DNA of 64,000 nucleotides from an uncultured Rhodospirillales bacterium (GTDB lineage: Bacteria > Pseudomonadota > Alphaproteobacteria > Rhodospirillales > UBA2165): assembly GCA_913055735.1 (NCBI GenBank), contig CAJXKD010000002.1:310001-374000 (forward strand). Reading direction: 5' to 3'. This document shows, piece by piece, positions 8,243 to 17,541 of the stretch (positions are counted from its first letter, which is position 1; every line of letters begins with the position of its first letter). The notes below the pieces were generated by a model. It was given only the letters and a program-made list of their open reading frames with translations, ran no database searches and had not been told where the DNA came from. Made by a program: the position numbers and the translations under genes.

Positions 8243-9285
8243 TTGGTCGGCGCCGGTACCGAGCGCCCTGAGAAACGGTGCTGAGCCATCAGGGAGGCCA
8301 TACGAATAGCTGCTAGCAGACTGGTTTCATTGGCTTTTCCCGTTCCAGCTAAGTCCAGTGCGGTGCCGTGGTCGGGAGAGGTCCTGATGAACGGTAATCC
8401 AAGCGTGACATTCACGGCGCTGTCGAATTCGATCGTCTTGATGGGGATAAGCGCTTGATCGTGGTACATGCAGATCGCCACGTCGTAACTTTGCCGCATG
8501 GCTGGGTAGAACATGGTGTCCGGCGGTAACGGGCCCCTGATATCGATACCTTTCGCCCGCAGCTCATCCGTTATCGGGCCGATAACATCCAACTCTTCGC
8601 GCCCCATGGCGCCGCCTTCACCGGCATGCGGGTTTAGTCCGGCCATGGCCACGCGTGGCGCAGCGATTCCAAAATCGCGTTTCAGCGCGGCGACGGTGAT
8701 CTCGGTCGTTTCCGCGATCAGATCGGCCGTCAAAAGATCAAGCGCGTCATGCAAGCTGACATGACGGGTGATGGGCACGACACGCAGCGTCTCTCCCGCG
8801 AGCATCATCACAGGTTCGGATTGGACATCGGCCAGAGCCGCCAGAAACTCCGTATGCCCGGGATATTCGAAGCCATCCTTGTAAAGGGCAAGTTTGTGGA
8901 TCGGGTTCGTGACAACGGCGCTAGCGCGACCGTCCATGACGTGCTCTACCGCATTCTCGATGGATTGGCGGACGGCCGACGCGTTCGTCGGATCCAGTTT
9001 GCCGGGAACCGCAGCGGCCGGAAGATTGATGGGCAGGACTGGGAGCCGGTCGGGAAATACGCCGATGGCTTCGGCGGGTTCGGCAATTTCCTCTATTGGA
9101 ACATCCAATGACAGGCCGCGGGCTAACTCAGACAATCGTTTCGGTGAATCCAAAACATAGAACGGCGACAGGTTTTCACGATGAAGGTGCCAAACCTTTA
9201 ACGTGACATCGCCACCGATCCCTGCCGGTTCACCCATGGTGATTGCTAAGGGAAGGGGTTGGCCTGTGTGAAGCGGGCTGCTCAC
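8239..9285 (-). CDS. pdxA: 4-hydroxythreonine-4-phosphate dehydrogenase
   Basis: NAD-dependent, metal-requiring oxidation of 4-hydroxythreonine phosphate in the DXP-dependent pyridoxal 5'-phosphate pathway. The sequence shows the signatures ITMGEPAGIGGDV, YPGHTEFLA, GLNPHAGEGGAMG and MYHDQALIPIK, which carry substrate and metal ligands. The start is GTG at 9285, overlapping the surA stop as GTGA. Its place between surA and rsmA matches E. coli and most proteobacteria. Confidence 0.95.
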   Translation of the reverse strand: MSSPLHTGQPLPLAITMGEPAGIGGDVTLKVWHLHRENLSPFYVLDSPKRLSELARGLSLDVPIEEIAEPAEAIGVFPDRLPVLPINLPAAAVPGKLDPTNASAVRQSIENAVEHVMDGRASAVVTNPIHKLALYKDGFEYPGHTEFLAALADVQSEPVMMLAGETLRVVPITRHVSLHDALDLLTADLIAETTEITVAALKRDFGIAAPRVAMAGLNPHAGEGGAMGREELDVIGPITDELRAKGIDIRGPLPPDTMFYPAMRQSYDVAICMYHDQALIPIKTIEFDSAVNVTLGLPFIRTSPDHGTALDLAGTGKANETSLLAAIRMASLMAQHRFSGRSVPAPTK

Positions 9286-10598
9286 AGCCGTAAATCGATG
9301 AAAGCGGAGCGGCGCAAGTTACGCATCAGCCTACGGGCGACAAGCTCCGCTCTTTCCTGCGTCAAGCGCTCGCGCACGTCGGCTCGGATATTTGAAGACA
9401 CGGCCTCTTCACGCTTGTCGCAAACCATGAGGACCGCGATGCCACCATTCAACGCTATAGGTTGGCTCGCTTGTCCGATCGCCAAGGACCCAACAACCCC
9501 ACCTAGTTGAGGGGTTAAATTCGATAAACTCACATTATTGAGAGGACCGGATTGAGGCGCATTTACTTCGGTGCCCAACCTTTTCATCTCTTCGCAGGAC
9601 CGCGCAGACGCCGATATTCTTTTTGCCTTCGTCAACTGCGCTTCCATATTAGCGTCGGCGGTATTTTGCGTGGCCGGTAAAAACAGCTGCCAAAGATCGA
9701 CAATTGTGTTTTGGACGTTGACCCCTTGCGAGATTCGGCTGCTCCGCCGCAGTACGATATAATAGCCGTCTGCGGCCTCAACAGGCCCTACCAACCGCCT
9801 GTCTTGGGCGCGGCTTACCGCAGCCAGGATGTTACCGTCCATTTGATCAGCGCGGACCCACCCCAGATCACCGCCGTTTACGGCCGATGCGCTTTGGGAA
9901 AACGTTTTGGCCAGTGTGGCAAAATCCGCGCCACGCTTGATCTGAATGGTTAAACTCTGGGCCGCCTTCAATAGGTCCTCTCGAGATTCGGCGATATCGA
10001 AAGGTAGGTAGATTTCCGCCAAGAGGTACTCGGGCTTGCCTTTTCCTTCCTCGATTTTTGCAATGGCCTCGTCGACTTGGACGTCCGTTATGGTCACGCT
10101 GCTCAAAACCGAGCGGCGGACGATTTGTGACCAACTGATTTCTGCCCGCAGTTGATTTTCGAGGGATTCACGGCCGATCCCGGCACGGGCGAGCAGGCGT
10201 TCGATATTGCCTTCCGGCATATTATTCTGGCGTTCGATTTGTTTGACCGCAGCGTCGATCTGGTCCTTCGAAACCTCGATCTCCAGGCGTTTGGCTTCCT
10301 GCAGTTGGAGGGTTTCGTCGATGAGGTTGCGTAGGACTTGTTGACGCAGCCTTTGGGCCGCCGGGCCGGATAACGCGAGGCGCGAGGAAAGCGCGACGAG
10401 CTGCATTCGCGAGTTCAGATCGAGGAGCGAAATAACGTCATCATTGACGACCGCAGCGATCCCCATCGCAGATTGAGCGTGGCCGGAATTGGGGGCAAAG
10501 CTCCACAACATCGTGACCAAAAAAACGCGACCCACCCACCTTAGGCCTGCCCTGAGATGAGATGTACGGAGATTGTTGGTTGAACGCTTTTCTGTCAT
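9282..10598 (-). CDS. surA: Periplasmic peptidyl-prolyl isomerase/chaperone SurA
   Basis: Chaperone for outer-membrane proteins, including LptD, crossing the periplasm. The 438-residue protein has a signal peptide (hydrophobic RVFLVTMLWSF, cleavage likely after GHAQ), an N-terminal SurA chaperone domain (IAAVVNDDVISLLDLNSRM onwards), and one clear parvulin domain (YLLAEIYLPF through SQSASAVNGGDLGWV). The second isomerase-like half is degenerate, as in many alphaproteobacteria. It starts nine bases after lptD, whose product is its client. Confidence 0.9.
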   Translation of the reverse strand: MTEKRSTNNLRTSHLRAGLRWVGRVFLVTMLWSFAPNSGHAQSAMGIAAVVNDDVISLLDLNSRMQLVALSSRLALSGPAAQRLRQQVLRNLIDETLQLQEAKRLEIEVSKDQIDAAVKQIERQNNMPEGNIERLLARAGIGRESLENQLRAEISWSQIVRRSVLSSVTITDVQVDEAIAKIEEGKGKPEYLLAEIYLPFDIAESREDLLKAAQSLTIQIKRGADFATLAKTFSQSASAVNGGDLGWVRADQMDGNILAAVSRAQDRRLVGPVEAADGYYIVLRRSSRISQGVNVQNTIVDLWQLFLPATQNTADANMEAQLTKAKRISASARSCEEMKRLGTEVNAPQSGPLNNVSLSNLTPQLGGVVGSLAIGQASQPIALNGGIAVLMVCDKREEAVSSNIRADVRERLTQERAELVARRLMRNLRRSAFIDLRL

Positions 10599-10607
10599 CG
10601 GCGGCGT

Positions 10608-12749
10608 CTAGTTGGCGGAAGCGGAAACGTTGGTTCTCACGTCACCTAGGGTCTTAAATGTTAAGCGGAACAAAATCGAGTCTTCAGGCTTTAAATCACG
10701 GTCTTCGAAAAATTGCCGCTGCAATATGCTGGAAAAAATGAAGCATTCGTCCTCATAAGCCAAGCTCCACGATAGGCGGCGCAAATCTTCGGCGTCCACG
10801 TCATGAAGCACGGAAAACCCGGTCCGCCAAAATCGCGATAGCCGCGCGTCGACACTGGCTGAAATCTCCTCCCGGTCAGGAAATTCAGATTCGTCTTCGC
10901 TATCAAAGAAAGTATAGCTCGTCGATACGTTCAACGATCTTGGTCCGCCGGTAAATTGGAATTCATTCCGTCTTGATCGGAGGTTGTCCTTATCAATGCG
11001 TGTTCGATAGGTTAGGTCGATAAATTTTCCTGGATTGACGTTAATGCGTCCCACGATATCTGAGAAATTGTCCGATAGGCCGGTACCGTTCGCAAAAGTA
11101 TCGTCCGCTTTAAACCGATAGCTCTGCCCAAAAAAGACGCTTGTACCGCCCCCTCCGGCTCCGTAAACCCCCCATTTCAAGCCGTAGTTGATCCTCGGTC
11201 CGCCTTCCACGCGATCGATCCCCGAAAACCTGCTTGCGGCCATCAAATTCGTATCGTCGAACTCGACATCGACACTGTCTTCATTGGAAATATCCGTGGG
11301 ATTGCCTCCATAAGGGCTGACTGAAAACGAGGCGATGGGTTCGATGATTTGATTAACGCGACCGTCTTGGCGTGACCAAGGGTAGCGCCAGTCGAGTGTC
11401 AATTGCGGGTAGACGCGCCCGGATACACCGTCAAAGTTGCCAGCGTTGGGGCGTGAGAGGTCATCGATATGATAGAGGTCGCCTCTCACCGTCGCCGAGA
11501 GCTTGTAGACGTCGCCAATGGGAGAGACGAAGGGAAGATGCCAGCCTCCTCCGACGGAGAGGCGGCGAGTGTCCGTACCCTCAGATCGGGTTACCGAAAG
11601 AAGGGACGCATCGATGGTTTGATAAAGCCCCCGCCAGCTGGCCTCGCCGACATGCTGGTATTCGAAGTAGGGAAGTACCAAGGGTGTTTGGCCGGGGTCC
11701 GCCGATTCCTCGGTATCCTGATAGGCGTAGGCGTTGAGCGCCATATAGTTCCGCCGTCGGAAGCCCTCTAAATAGCCGCGAGATGTCAGGGATTTAGCGG
11801 TTTTGAAGCCGTATCTTCGCTGATATGTGTCGTCCGTGCTCCGAGCGACATCGGCGCCCGCGCGCCAAGTCTGGTTCAGGTTGTATTTACTTTGTAGATC
11901 GATGTGACCCCGGAAAGTGCTTTCTGAATCGTAGGTGGCGCTGGCATCCGTATCGATGGTTCCTTTTTCGAACCGCTCCCGGTATTGGCCCGCCAGGACG
12001 ATGCGTTCCTTCGTCGTGAATGTCGGGGAGATTGTCATGTCCCTACTTGCCGTCGGCGCATAGTAGTAGGGAACCGTTAAGTGAGACCCCAGTGTGGACG
12101 ACGTGCCGAATGATGGTGTCAGAAACCCGCTCCGCCTTTTCACCGTCGGATCGGGATGGAAGAAGAAGGGGGTATAGGCAACGGGCGTTCCCATGAATTC
12201 GAGCCAGGCATCTGCATATTCGATAACCTGATTGGGCTGGTCATGAACTACCCTTTTTGCTTTGACCTGCCAAAGGGGAGCGCGTGTCGGGTCCGTCGCG
12301 CAGGATTCACAAGGTGTGTAAACGGCATTCCGCATATCCAGCCGCTCACCACCAGAGCGGCGTCCGCCTGTTGCGGCTATCCTGGAATTATCGGACAACA
12401 AAATCCGGATGTTCCGGACGACACCATCCTTGAAATCGCCGCTAATTTCCATGAAATCGGCGAACAGAACATCGCCGTTTGGTTGGAGGAAATTGATGTT
12501 GCCGGATGCGGTTACAATATTCTGGCGCTGATTGTAGGAGATCGTTTCGGCCAGCAGGATCTGATCGCCACGCACGATCTCGACGTTACCTGATGCCTTG
12601 ATGATACCAAGTTCACGGTCGTGCGTGACTTCGTCGGCCGAAAACAGGATCTCCTCCTGATCGCTATTGGCGGTTTGCGCCGCCGCCGACAGCGGAAGTA
12701 GGAAAATAAGAATCAATATTCCTTGGGCAACGAGGTTCCTTAAAGGCAT
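10608..12749 (-). CDS. lptD: LPS-assembly outer-membrane protein LptD
   Basis: Beta-barrel translocon that inserts lipopolysaccharide into the outer leaflet with LptE. Start at the ATG at 12749 gives a clean signal peptide (residues 1-24, ending SAAAQ). An OstA/LptA-like jellyroll occupies about residues 34-130 (FSADEVTHD, ASGNVEIVRGD), and the rest is the LptD barrel. A CESC pair at Cys147/Cys150 and a single C-terminal-region Cys (DECFIF) could form the structural disulfides. At 713 residues it is slightly short but normal for alphaproteobacteria. Upstream in-frame codons to 12911 overlap lptG and are not family-like. Confidence 0.92.
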   Translation of the reverse strand: MPLRNLVAQGILILIFLLPLSAAAQTANSDQEEILFSADEVTHDRELGIIKASGNVEIVRGDQILLAETISYNQRQNIVTASGNINFLQPNGDVLFADFMEISGDFKDGVVRNIRILLSDNSRIAATGGRRSGGERLDMRNAVYTPCESCATDPTRAPLWQVKAKRVVHDQPNQVIEYADAWLEFMGTPVAYTPFFFHPDPTVKRRSGFLTPSFGTSSTLGSHLTVPYYYAPTASRDMTISPTFTTKERIVLAGQYRERFEKGTIDTDASATYDSESTFRGHIDLQSKYNLNQTWRAGADVARSTDDTYQRRYGFKTAKSLTSRGYLEGFRRRNYMALNAYAYQDTEESADPGQTPLVLPYFEYQHVGEASWRGLYQTIDASLLSVTRSEGTDTRRLSVGGGWHLPFVSPIGDVYKLSATVRGDLYHIDDLSRPNAGNFDGVSGRVYPQLTLDWRYPWSRQDGRVNQIIEPIASFSVSPYGGNPTDISNEDSVDVEFDDTNLMAASRFSGIDRVEGGPRINYGLKWGVYGAGGGGTSVFFGQSYRFKADDTFANGTGLSDNFSDIVGRINVNPGKFIDLTYRTRIDKDNLRSRRNEFQFTGGPRSLNVSTSYTFFDSEDESEFPDREEISASVDARLSRFWRTGFSVLHDVDAEDLRRLSWSLAYEDECFIFSSILQRQFFEDRDLKPEDSILFRLTFKTLGDVRTNVSASAN

Positions 12750-12753
12750 GTGC

Positions 12754-13854
12754 CTAACCGTCTTCCAAATGGAAAACCATCGCAAGTCCAAGGAGCGTGC
12801 ATACCCCGCTCGGTGTCCATGCGGCCAGTGCAATTGGAATACTATCTCTAAGCCCGAGAGCAAATACGATGTCCGAAAAAATAAACAATAGGAAGCCGCT
12901 AAAAATACCACCGATCACGACGAACGTCGTGCTGCTCCGGTTGGAAGGGCGCAATGTGAACGTCGCTGCGATAAGGACCATCCCGCACAGCAATAGCGGC
13001 GCGGCGAGCAGGGAATGCCAATAAAGCTTGTGCCGCAACGCCGAAAATCCTGCCCGGTCCAAATTGGCGATGAAGCGGGGCAGCTCCCAAAAGGACATGG
13101 TCTCCGGCGGAGAGAAGCTGTCCTGAATGTTATTCAACGTCAAATCCGTCTCGAACCAATATTCGTCGAGAACCTTCTTGGGTTTATCCGTATCTTGAAT
13201 TTGCACCGATCGCAGGTACCAGAAGCCGTCCTCCAACTCTCCGGTTTCGGCCTGAATTCTCGATACGAACTTGTCGTCATCATCGAAGACAAAAATTGTG
13301 ACGTCGGTAAGGCTTACGTCACGGCCATCGATGCGTACTTTCGGCGCATGGATGACCGAGCGGTTCTTTGGGTTCGATTGGCGTAACCACAAACCGGATT
13401 TCGACACCGCAAGGACATTGGTCTCGCTCTTGAAATAGACGCCGTCGAGCCTGTCGAACTTGGCAAGCATGGCCGATGCGAGAGGATTCAGCGCCGTAAT
13501 ACTGAGAATGCCCATCACGAGCGCGATTGTCAGGACAGGGAGCAGAAACTGCCATGCCGAAACCCCCGCTGCACGTGTCACCACCAACTCACGTGTTCGG
13601 GTCAATCGCCAGAAGGCGACCATCCCGCCAAACAATACGGCAAACGGAAAAATCTTCTGGGCCATGAAGGGCAGTTTTAGGAAGCTCATCTGTATGACGA
13701 GCGAAACCGTGACATCTGGGGCCGACGCGCCGCGGCGCATGAGCTCAACCGACTCGAAAAGGAGGATGACACCCATAAATGCCGCGAAAATAATGACGAA
13801 ACTCAGCAGGAAATTGCGGCCGATGTAGAAAGAGAGGAGAGGAGAAATTTGCAT
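12754..13854 (-). CDS. lptG: LPS export ABC transporter permease LptG
   Basis: One of the two LptB2FG permease subunits that extract lipopolysaccharide from the inner membrane. The 366-residue protein shows the YjgP/YjgQ layout: N-terminal membrane segments (YIGRNFLLSFVIIFAAFMGVI and on), a periplasmic jellyroll in the middle, and three C-terminal segments. It follows lptF by 17 bases and precedes lptD by four bases. Assigned as LptG rather than LptF from order and from the longer C-terminal DIVFALGLRDSIP region. Confidence 0.9.
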   Translation of the reverse strand: MQISPLLSFYIGRNFLLSFVIIFAAFMGVILLFESVELMRRGASAPDVTVSLVIQMSFLKLPFMAQKIFPFAVLFGGMVAFWRLTRTRELVVTRAAGVSAWQFLLPVLTIALVMGILSITALNPLASAMLAKFDRLDGVYFKSETNVLAVSKSGLWLRQSNPKNRSVIHAPKVRIDGRDVSLTDVTIFVFDDDDKFVSRIQAETGELEDGFWYLRSVQIQDTDKPKKVLDEYWFETDLTLNNIQDSFSPPETMSFWELPRFIANLDRAGFSALRHKLYWHSLLAAPLLLCGMVLIAATFTLRPSNRSSTTFVVIGGIFSGFLLFIFSDIVFALGLRDSIPIALAAWTPSGVCTLLGLAMVFHLEDG

Positions 13855-13871
13855 CTAATCTCTTCCCATGC

Positions 13872-14996
13872 CTAGGCCACGCCACTGGCGGGGCGGGCGA
13901 ACGGGTTACGAAACCTCGGATGATAGACGAGCAAGATCAGGCAAACGGTAGTCGGCAAGAGTGCCGTTGCGTAAAGAGTAGGAACTAGGTCCAAGGATTT
14001 TGCCGCTAAATTGGCGAAACCGAGGTTAGCGACCGCGATCAATATGTTCACCAGCGTCGCGGCGACCATCCGTTTCCCTTGGCCTTGCCTTGAGAAACTT
14101 CCTACCAGTGAAAACGCTATCGTCACCAAAACGAACGAAAGGACCATCATGGGGCCTGTAAAGCGTTGATGGATTTCGACGACAAACTTGCCGTAATCGT
14201 TTGGGTTGCCGAGATCTTCCTTCTTCAGGACCAATAGTTCCGCGAGGGTTCGTTCCCGCGGCTCGCGATACCGTGCGCTGGGTTTGTTGACGATGCCGTC
14301 CAATTCGATAGGGGTTCGATCGAAATACAGGATAGACAGCTTGCCGGTCTTGCGGTCCAACTGTTGTCTGCTTCCATCGAACACAATGACGCGCGGGCCC
14401 AAATTGCCTTCTACGAGAACGCCGCGTTCAGCGATATAGGTGACCGGATTGTTGGGGTCGCGGTCATCGTGAACCAGGACGCCACGCAAATCCGCTTCGC
14501 CGTTGCGCTCGCGAATATAGATGGTCAGTTCGTCGCTCACCGTGTTGAACACGCCTTCCTTCAGAAGCACGTGACTGAAGCTGTACCGGATATTCCACTG
14601 AAGATCGCGAAACTTTTGATGAGAGGTCGGTGTGAAATACATCGCGAAGCTGTAGCTGATTCCTGTCAGGACCAGACCGATGAGAAGCGCGGGTTTGGCG
14701 ATACTGAGGTTGCTTACACCGGCGGCCCGGAGAACGACCAGTTCGCGGTCCGAGTTGAGCTTGCTATAGAAAAACGCGATGACGACAAAGGCAGCGATCG
14801 GTAACGCAAAATAGAGAAGATTGGGGACGGAGAGCATCGTTAGATACATAAAGGTGCTTGCCGAAAGTCCCCGGTTGATGAGCAATTCAACCAGTTGAAC
14901 GGATCTCGTCAGCCAGAACATGCCCGAGAGCACGACCGTCGTAACGATCATGCCGAGGACGAGCTGTCGCATGATATAACGGGAGATCCGATCCAT
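13872..14996 (-). CDS. lptF: LPS export ABC transporter permease LptF
   Basis: Partner permease of LptG in the lipopolysaccharide exporter. The 374-residue protein starts DRISRYIMRQLVLGM, has hydrophobic N-terminal segments around residues 10-32, 52-75 and 98-118, a periplasmic beta-jellyroll, and C-terminal segments near 280-360. It is the first gene of the six-gene operon ending in rsmA. A perfect TATAAT lies only eight bases before the ATG and there is no ribosome-binding site, suggesting a leaderless transcript. In many alphaproteobacteria pepA lies just upstream of lptF; here pepA is about 8 kb away. Confidence 0.9.
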   Translation of the reverse strand: MDRISRYIMRQLVLGMIVTTVVLSGMFWLTRSVQLVELLINRGLSASTFMYLTMLSVPNLLYFALPIAAFVVIAFFYSKLNSDRELVVLRAAGVSNLSIAKPALLIGLVLTGISYSFAMYFTPTSHQKFRDLQWNIRYSFSHVLLKEGVFNTVSDELTIYIRERNGEADLRGVLVHDDRDPNNPVTYIAERGVLVEGNLGPRVIVFDGSRQQLDRKTGKLSILYFDRTPIELDGIVNKPSARYREPRERTLAELLVLKKEDLGNPNDYGKFVVEIHQRFTGPMMVLSFVLVTIAFSLVGSFSRQGQGKRMVAATLVNILIAVANLGFANLAAKSLDLVPTLYATALLPTTVCLILLVYHPRFRNPFARPASGVA

Positions 14997-15004
14997 AACG
15001 CCGG

Positions 15005-15010
15005 ATTATA
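15005..15010 (-). promoter_or_regulatory. Candidate -10 element of the lptF operon
   Basis: Perfect TATAAT on the minus strand, eight bases upstream of the lptF ATG. A start site six to eight bases downstream of it would fall at or next to the start codon. No good TTGACA match is found 16-18 bases further upstream. Confidence 0.45.
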
Positions 15011-15106
15011 CTGTTCTGTTAAAAGAAATGTTTAAATAATCGCGCAAAATCAATGGCCTTCGACAATTTCGTGATCCGAGCGGTTGCGACCCAATAGTCG
15101 TTTGGA

Positions 15107-16519
15107 TCACAAATCGAAAATTTTACCCGGGTTCATGATCCTGTGCGGATCGAGCGCAAGTTTGATGCGGCGCATCAGCTCGATGTCGATTTCCGGGCTG
15201 TAATGGGCCAATTCCGTACGTTTGAAGGTGCCGATCCCGTGCTCAGCCGAGATCGAGCCGCCCAGTTCCACCACTAGGTCGTGCACGATACGGTGAAACT
15301 CGCCGCTTTTCGCCATAAAGGCATCGGGCGCGATTTCTTTCGGCTGGGTCAGGTTATAGTGGATATTGCCATCCCCGATATGGCCGAATGAACAGACCCG
15401 GGTTCCAGGTAAAGTCGCTTCGATTCGCTTGTTGGCTTCCGTGATGAATTCGATGGATTTCGACACCGGAACCGAAACGTCATGCTTGATGCTGGCACCT
15501 TCCTTGCTCTGGGCCTCCGGAATTGTCTCACGCAAGCGCCAAAGATCGAGGGTTTGGGCCTCGCTCTCTGCGAAGACGGCATCGCTGACCAGTTCCGCTT
15601 CGAAGGCTGTTGCAAGGACCTCCTCGAGTTCGCCGCGAAGGTCGTCACCGGCACGGGGTGACGTGACTTCGATCAGGGCGTAGTGGCTGTGCGGAGCATC
15701 GAACGGATCGACGGCGCCCGGGATATGGGCGGTGCACAACTCCATGGCAAGCCGCGGGATCAATTCGAAGGCCGTCAGCCGATCGCCCAGCGACGCGCGA
15801 ACCTTGTCGAAGAGCTGTAGAACGGCGTCGGCAGAGTCAACCGCGGTAAGGGTCGTGACCTTGGCTTGTGGCTTGGGGAATAGTTTCAGGACCGCGCCGG
15901 TGATAATCCCCAGGGTTCCTTCGGCGCCGACAAATAGTTGTTTCAGATCGTAGCCGGTGTTGTTTTTCCGTAAGGCGTTCATGCCGTCCCAGATGCGGCC
16001 ATCCGGCAGGACCACCTCGAGGCCGAGGACGAGATCGCGAACGTTGCCATAGCGCAAAACGCCGACGCCGCCCGCGTTCGTCGATAAGTTGCCACCAATC
16101 TGGCAGCTTCCTTCAGCGCCGAGGCTCAATGGAAACAGGCAACCGGCTTCATCTGCGGTCTCCTGTATGTCGGCGAGGATGCATCCGGCATCAACAGTCA
16201 GGGTATGGTTGAGTGCATCTACCTGCCGGATGGAATTCATCCGGTCGAGACTTAGTACGATGCCCTCGTGGGTCACGCTGCCGCCGACAAGACCGGTGCC
16301 GCCGCCGCGCGGCGTAATCGCAACGCCTTCAGCGGCGCAGAGCTTGACCACGGCTGCCACCTGATCGGTTGTAGCGGGGCGAACGACAAGATCGCAGGTG
16401 CTGTCTTCGTAGTGGCGCGCGTCGGCCAAATAGGGCGCCATGTCGGCCGGGTCGGCGATGACCCCTTTCTTGCCGACGATGCCGGTAATCTGCTGCAAAA
16501 CGTTGCTTGTGTTACTCAT
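15107..16519 (-). CDS. FAD-linked 2-hydroxyacid dehydrogenase (GlcD/D-LDH family)
   Basis: Flavoprotein of the VAO fold that oxidises a D-2-hydroxyacid; glycolate, D-lactate and D-2-hydroxyglutarate are the known options and sequence alone does not choose between them. FAD-binding features are TPRGGGTGLVGGSV and LGAEGSCQIGGNLSTNAGG; the C-terminal oxidase half includes FGHIGDGNIHYN and the final SAEHGIGTFKR, where metal and substrate ligands lie. The start at 16519 is preferred (AAAGAA upstream); an in-frame start at 16585 adds 22 unconserved residues overlapping tsaC. 470 residues is typical. No glcE/glcF partners are adjacent. Confidence 0.88.
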   Translation of the reverse strand: MSNTSNVLQQITGIVGKKGVIADPADMAPYLADARHYEDSTCDLVVRPATTDQVAAVVKLCAAEGVAITPRGGGTGLVGGSVTHEGIVLSLDRMNSIRQVDALNHTLTVDAGCILADIQETADEAGCLFPLSLGAEGSCQIGGNLSTNAGGVGVLRYGNVRDLVLGLEVVLPDGRIWDGMNALRKNNTGYDLKQLFVGAEGTLGIITGAVLKLFPKPQAKVTTLTAVDSADAVLQLFDKVRASLGDRLTAFELIPRLAMELCTAHIPGAVDPFDAPHSHYALIEVTSPRAGDDLRGELEEVLATAFEAELVSDAVFAESEAQTLDLWRLRETIPEAQSKEGASIKHDVSVPVSKSIEFITEANKRIEATLPGTRVCSFGHIGDGNIHYNLTQPKEIAPDAFMAKSGEFHRIVHDLVVELGGSISAEHGIGTFKRTELAHYSPEIDIELMRRIKLALDPHRIMNPGKIFDL

Positions 16520-16562
16520 GATTTCTTTGGCTGTACAATCGATGAAGCCGTATCGCCCATGC

Positions 16563-17522
16563 CTATTTAGGCCGGAATGCGGCACGCCTCAAACGGTCAT
16601 TGATGGCGACGCCTAGTCCGCGTTCCGGGATGGGCATCACGGCAATGGCCTTGTTTTCCGGCCGGTCGAGCTTCCGCAACACGGCAAACAGGTTGGCAGC
16701 GGCCTCCGCCAGGTCGCCGCTCGGGCTCAGATTGCGCGACCCGGAAGGGGCGTGGGGCCCAAATGCCACAACTGTTTCGTCGGGGGACGGATTGGTGACG
16801 TTTATACGCAACGGAATGCCGGGCGCATAGTGCCGTTCGGTCATGCCCGGCGATTTGAGGGGCGTTTCGGGGCCTGCGATTTCAATCTTCCCGAGGATTT
16901 CACGCAGATTTTCCAGCGATACGCCGCCAGGACGCAGGAGTGTGGGAGAATCCGTCGATAAATCGATGACCGTCGATTCAAGACCGACCTCACAGGGACC
17001 ACCATCGAGGATGAGACGAACGCGACCGCCGAGGGAGTCGAGGACATGTTGGGCCGTTGTCGGGCTGACCATGCCGGACCGGTTGGCGCTCGGGGCGGCG
17101 ATGGGGAGCCCAACGGCCTGCAACAAGGTCTGGGCAAGCGGATGGCGGGGGACCCGCACGGCAATTGTGTCGAGCCCGGCGGAGGCGAGGAGGGAGACGG
17201 GGCTCTCCTGGCGCCGGGGTAAAACGAGGGTGAGGGGACCCGGCCAAAATTTGGCGGCAAGCTGCTCGGCAGTATCGTGCCATTCGGCCAGTTCCTTGCA
17301 CGCCTCAACATCCGGCACATGAACGATCAGCGGATTGAATTGTGGACGCTCCTTGGCCGCAAAGATTTTGGCGACCGCCTCCCCGTTGGTGGCGTCGCCG
17401 CCAAGCCCGTAAACTGTCTCGGTCGGGAAGGCAACCAACTCACCGGACCGAAGCAATCTTGCGGCCTCGGCAATGACCTCGTCGCTGGGCGCGGCGATAC
17501 GCGTGGTGAGGTCAGGGGGCAT
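16563..17522 (-). CDS. tsaC: L-threonylcarbamoyladenylate synthase
   Basis: Makes threonylcarbamoyl-AMP from threonine, bicarbonate and ATP for the universal t6A37 tRNA modification. The YrdC domain is clear from LLRSGELVAFPTETVYGLG near residue 25 to the SANRSG stretch, and the 319-residue length with a C-terminal Sua5 domain marks the longer Sua5/TsaC2 type. Start is the ATG at 17522; an earlier in-frame codon at 17627 would overlap cysQ and is not family-like. It lies 19 bases after cysQ. Confidence 0.92.
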   Translation of the reverse strand: MPPDLTTRIAAPSDEVIAEAARLLRSGELVAFPTETVYGLGGDATNGEAVAKIFAAKERPQFNPLIVHVPDVEACKELAEWHDTAEQLAAKFWPGPLTLVLPRRQESPVSLLASAGLDTIAVRVPRHPLAQTLLQAVGLPIAAPSANRSGMVSPTTAQHVLDSLGGRVRLILDGGPCEVGLESTVIDLSTDSPTLLRPGGVSLENLREILGKIEIAGPETPLKSPGMTERHYAPGIPLRINVTNPSPDETVVAFGPHAPSGSRNLSPSGDLAEAAANLFAVLRKLDRPENKAIAVMPIPERGLGVAINDRLRRAAFRPK

Positions 17523-17541
17523 CCTGAAACGTCGACTTCCG

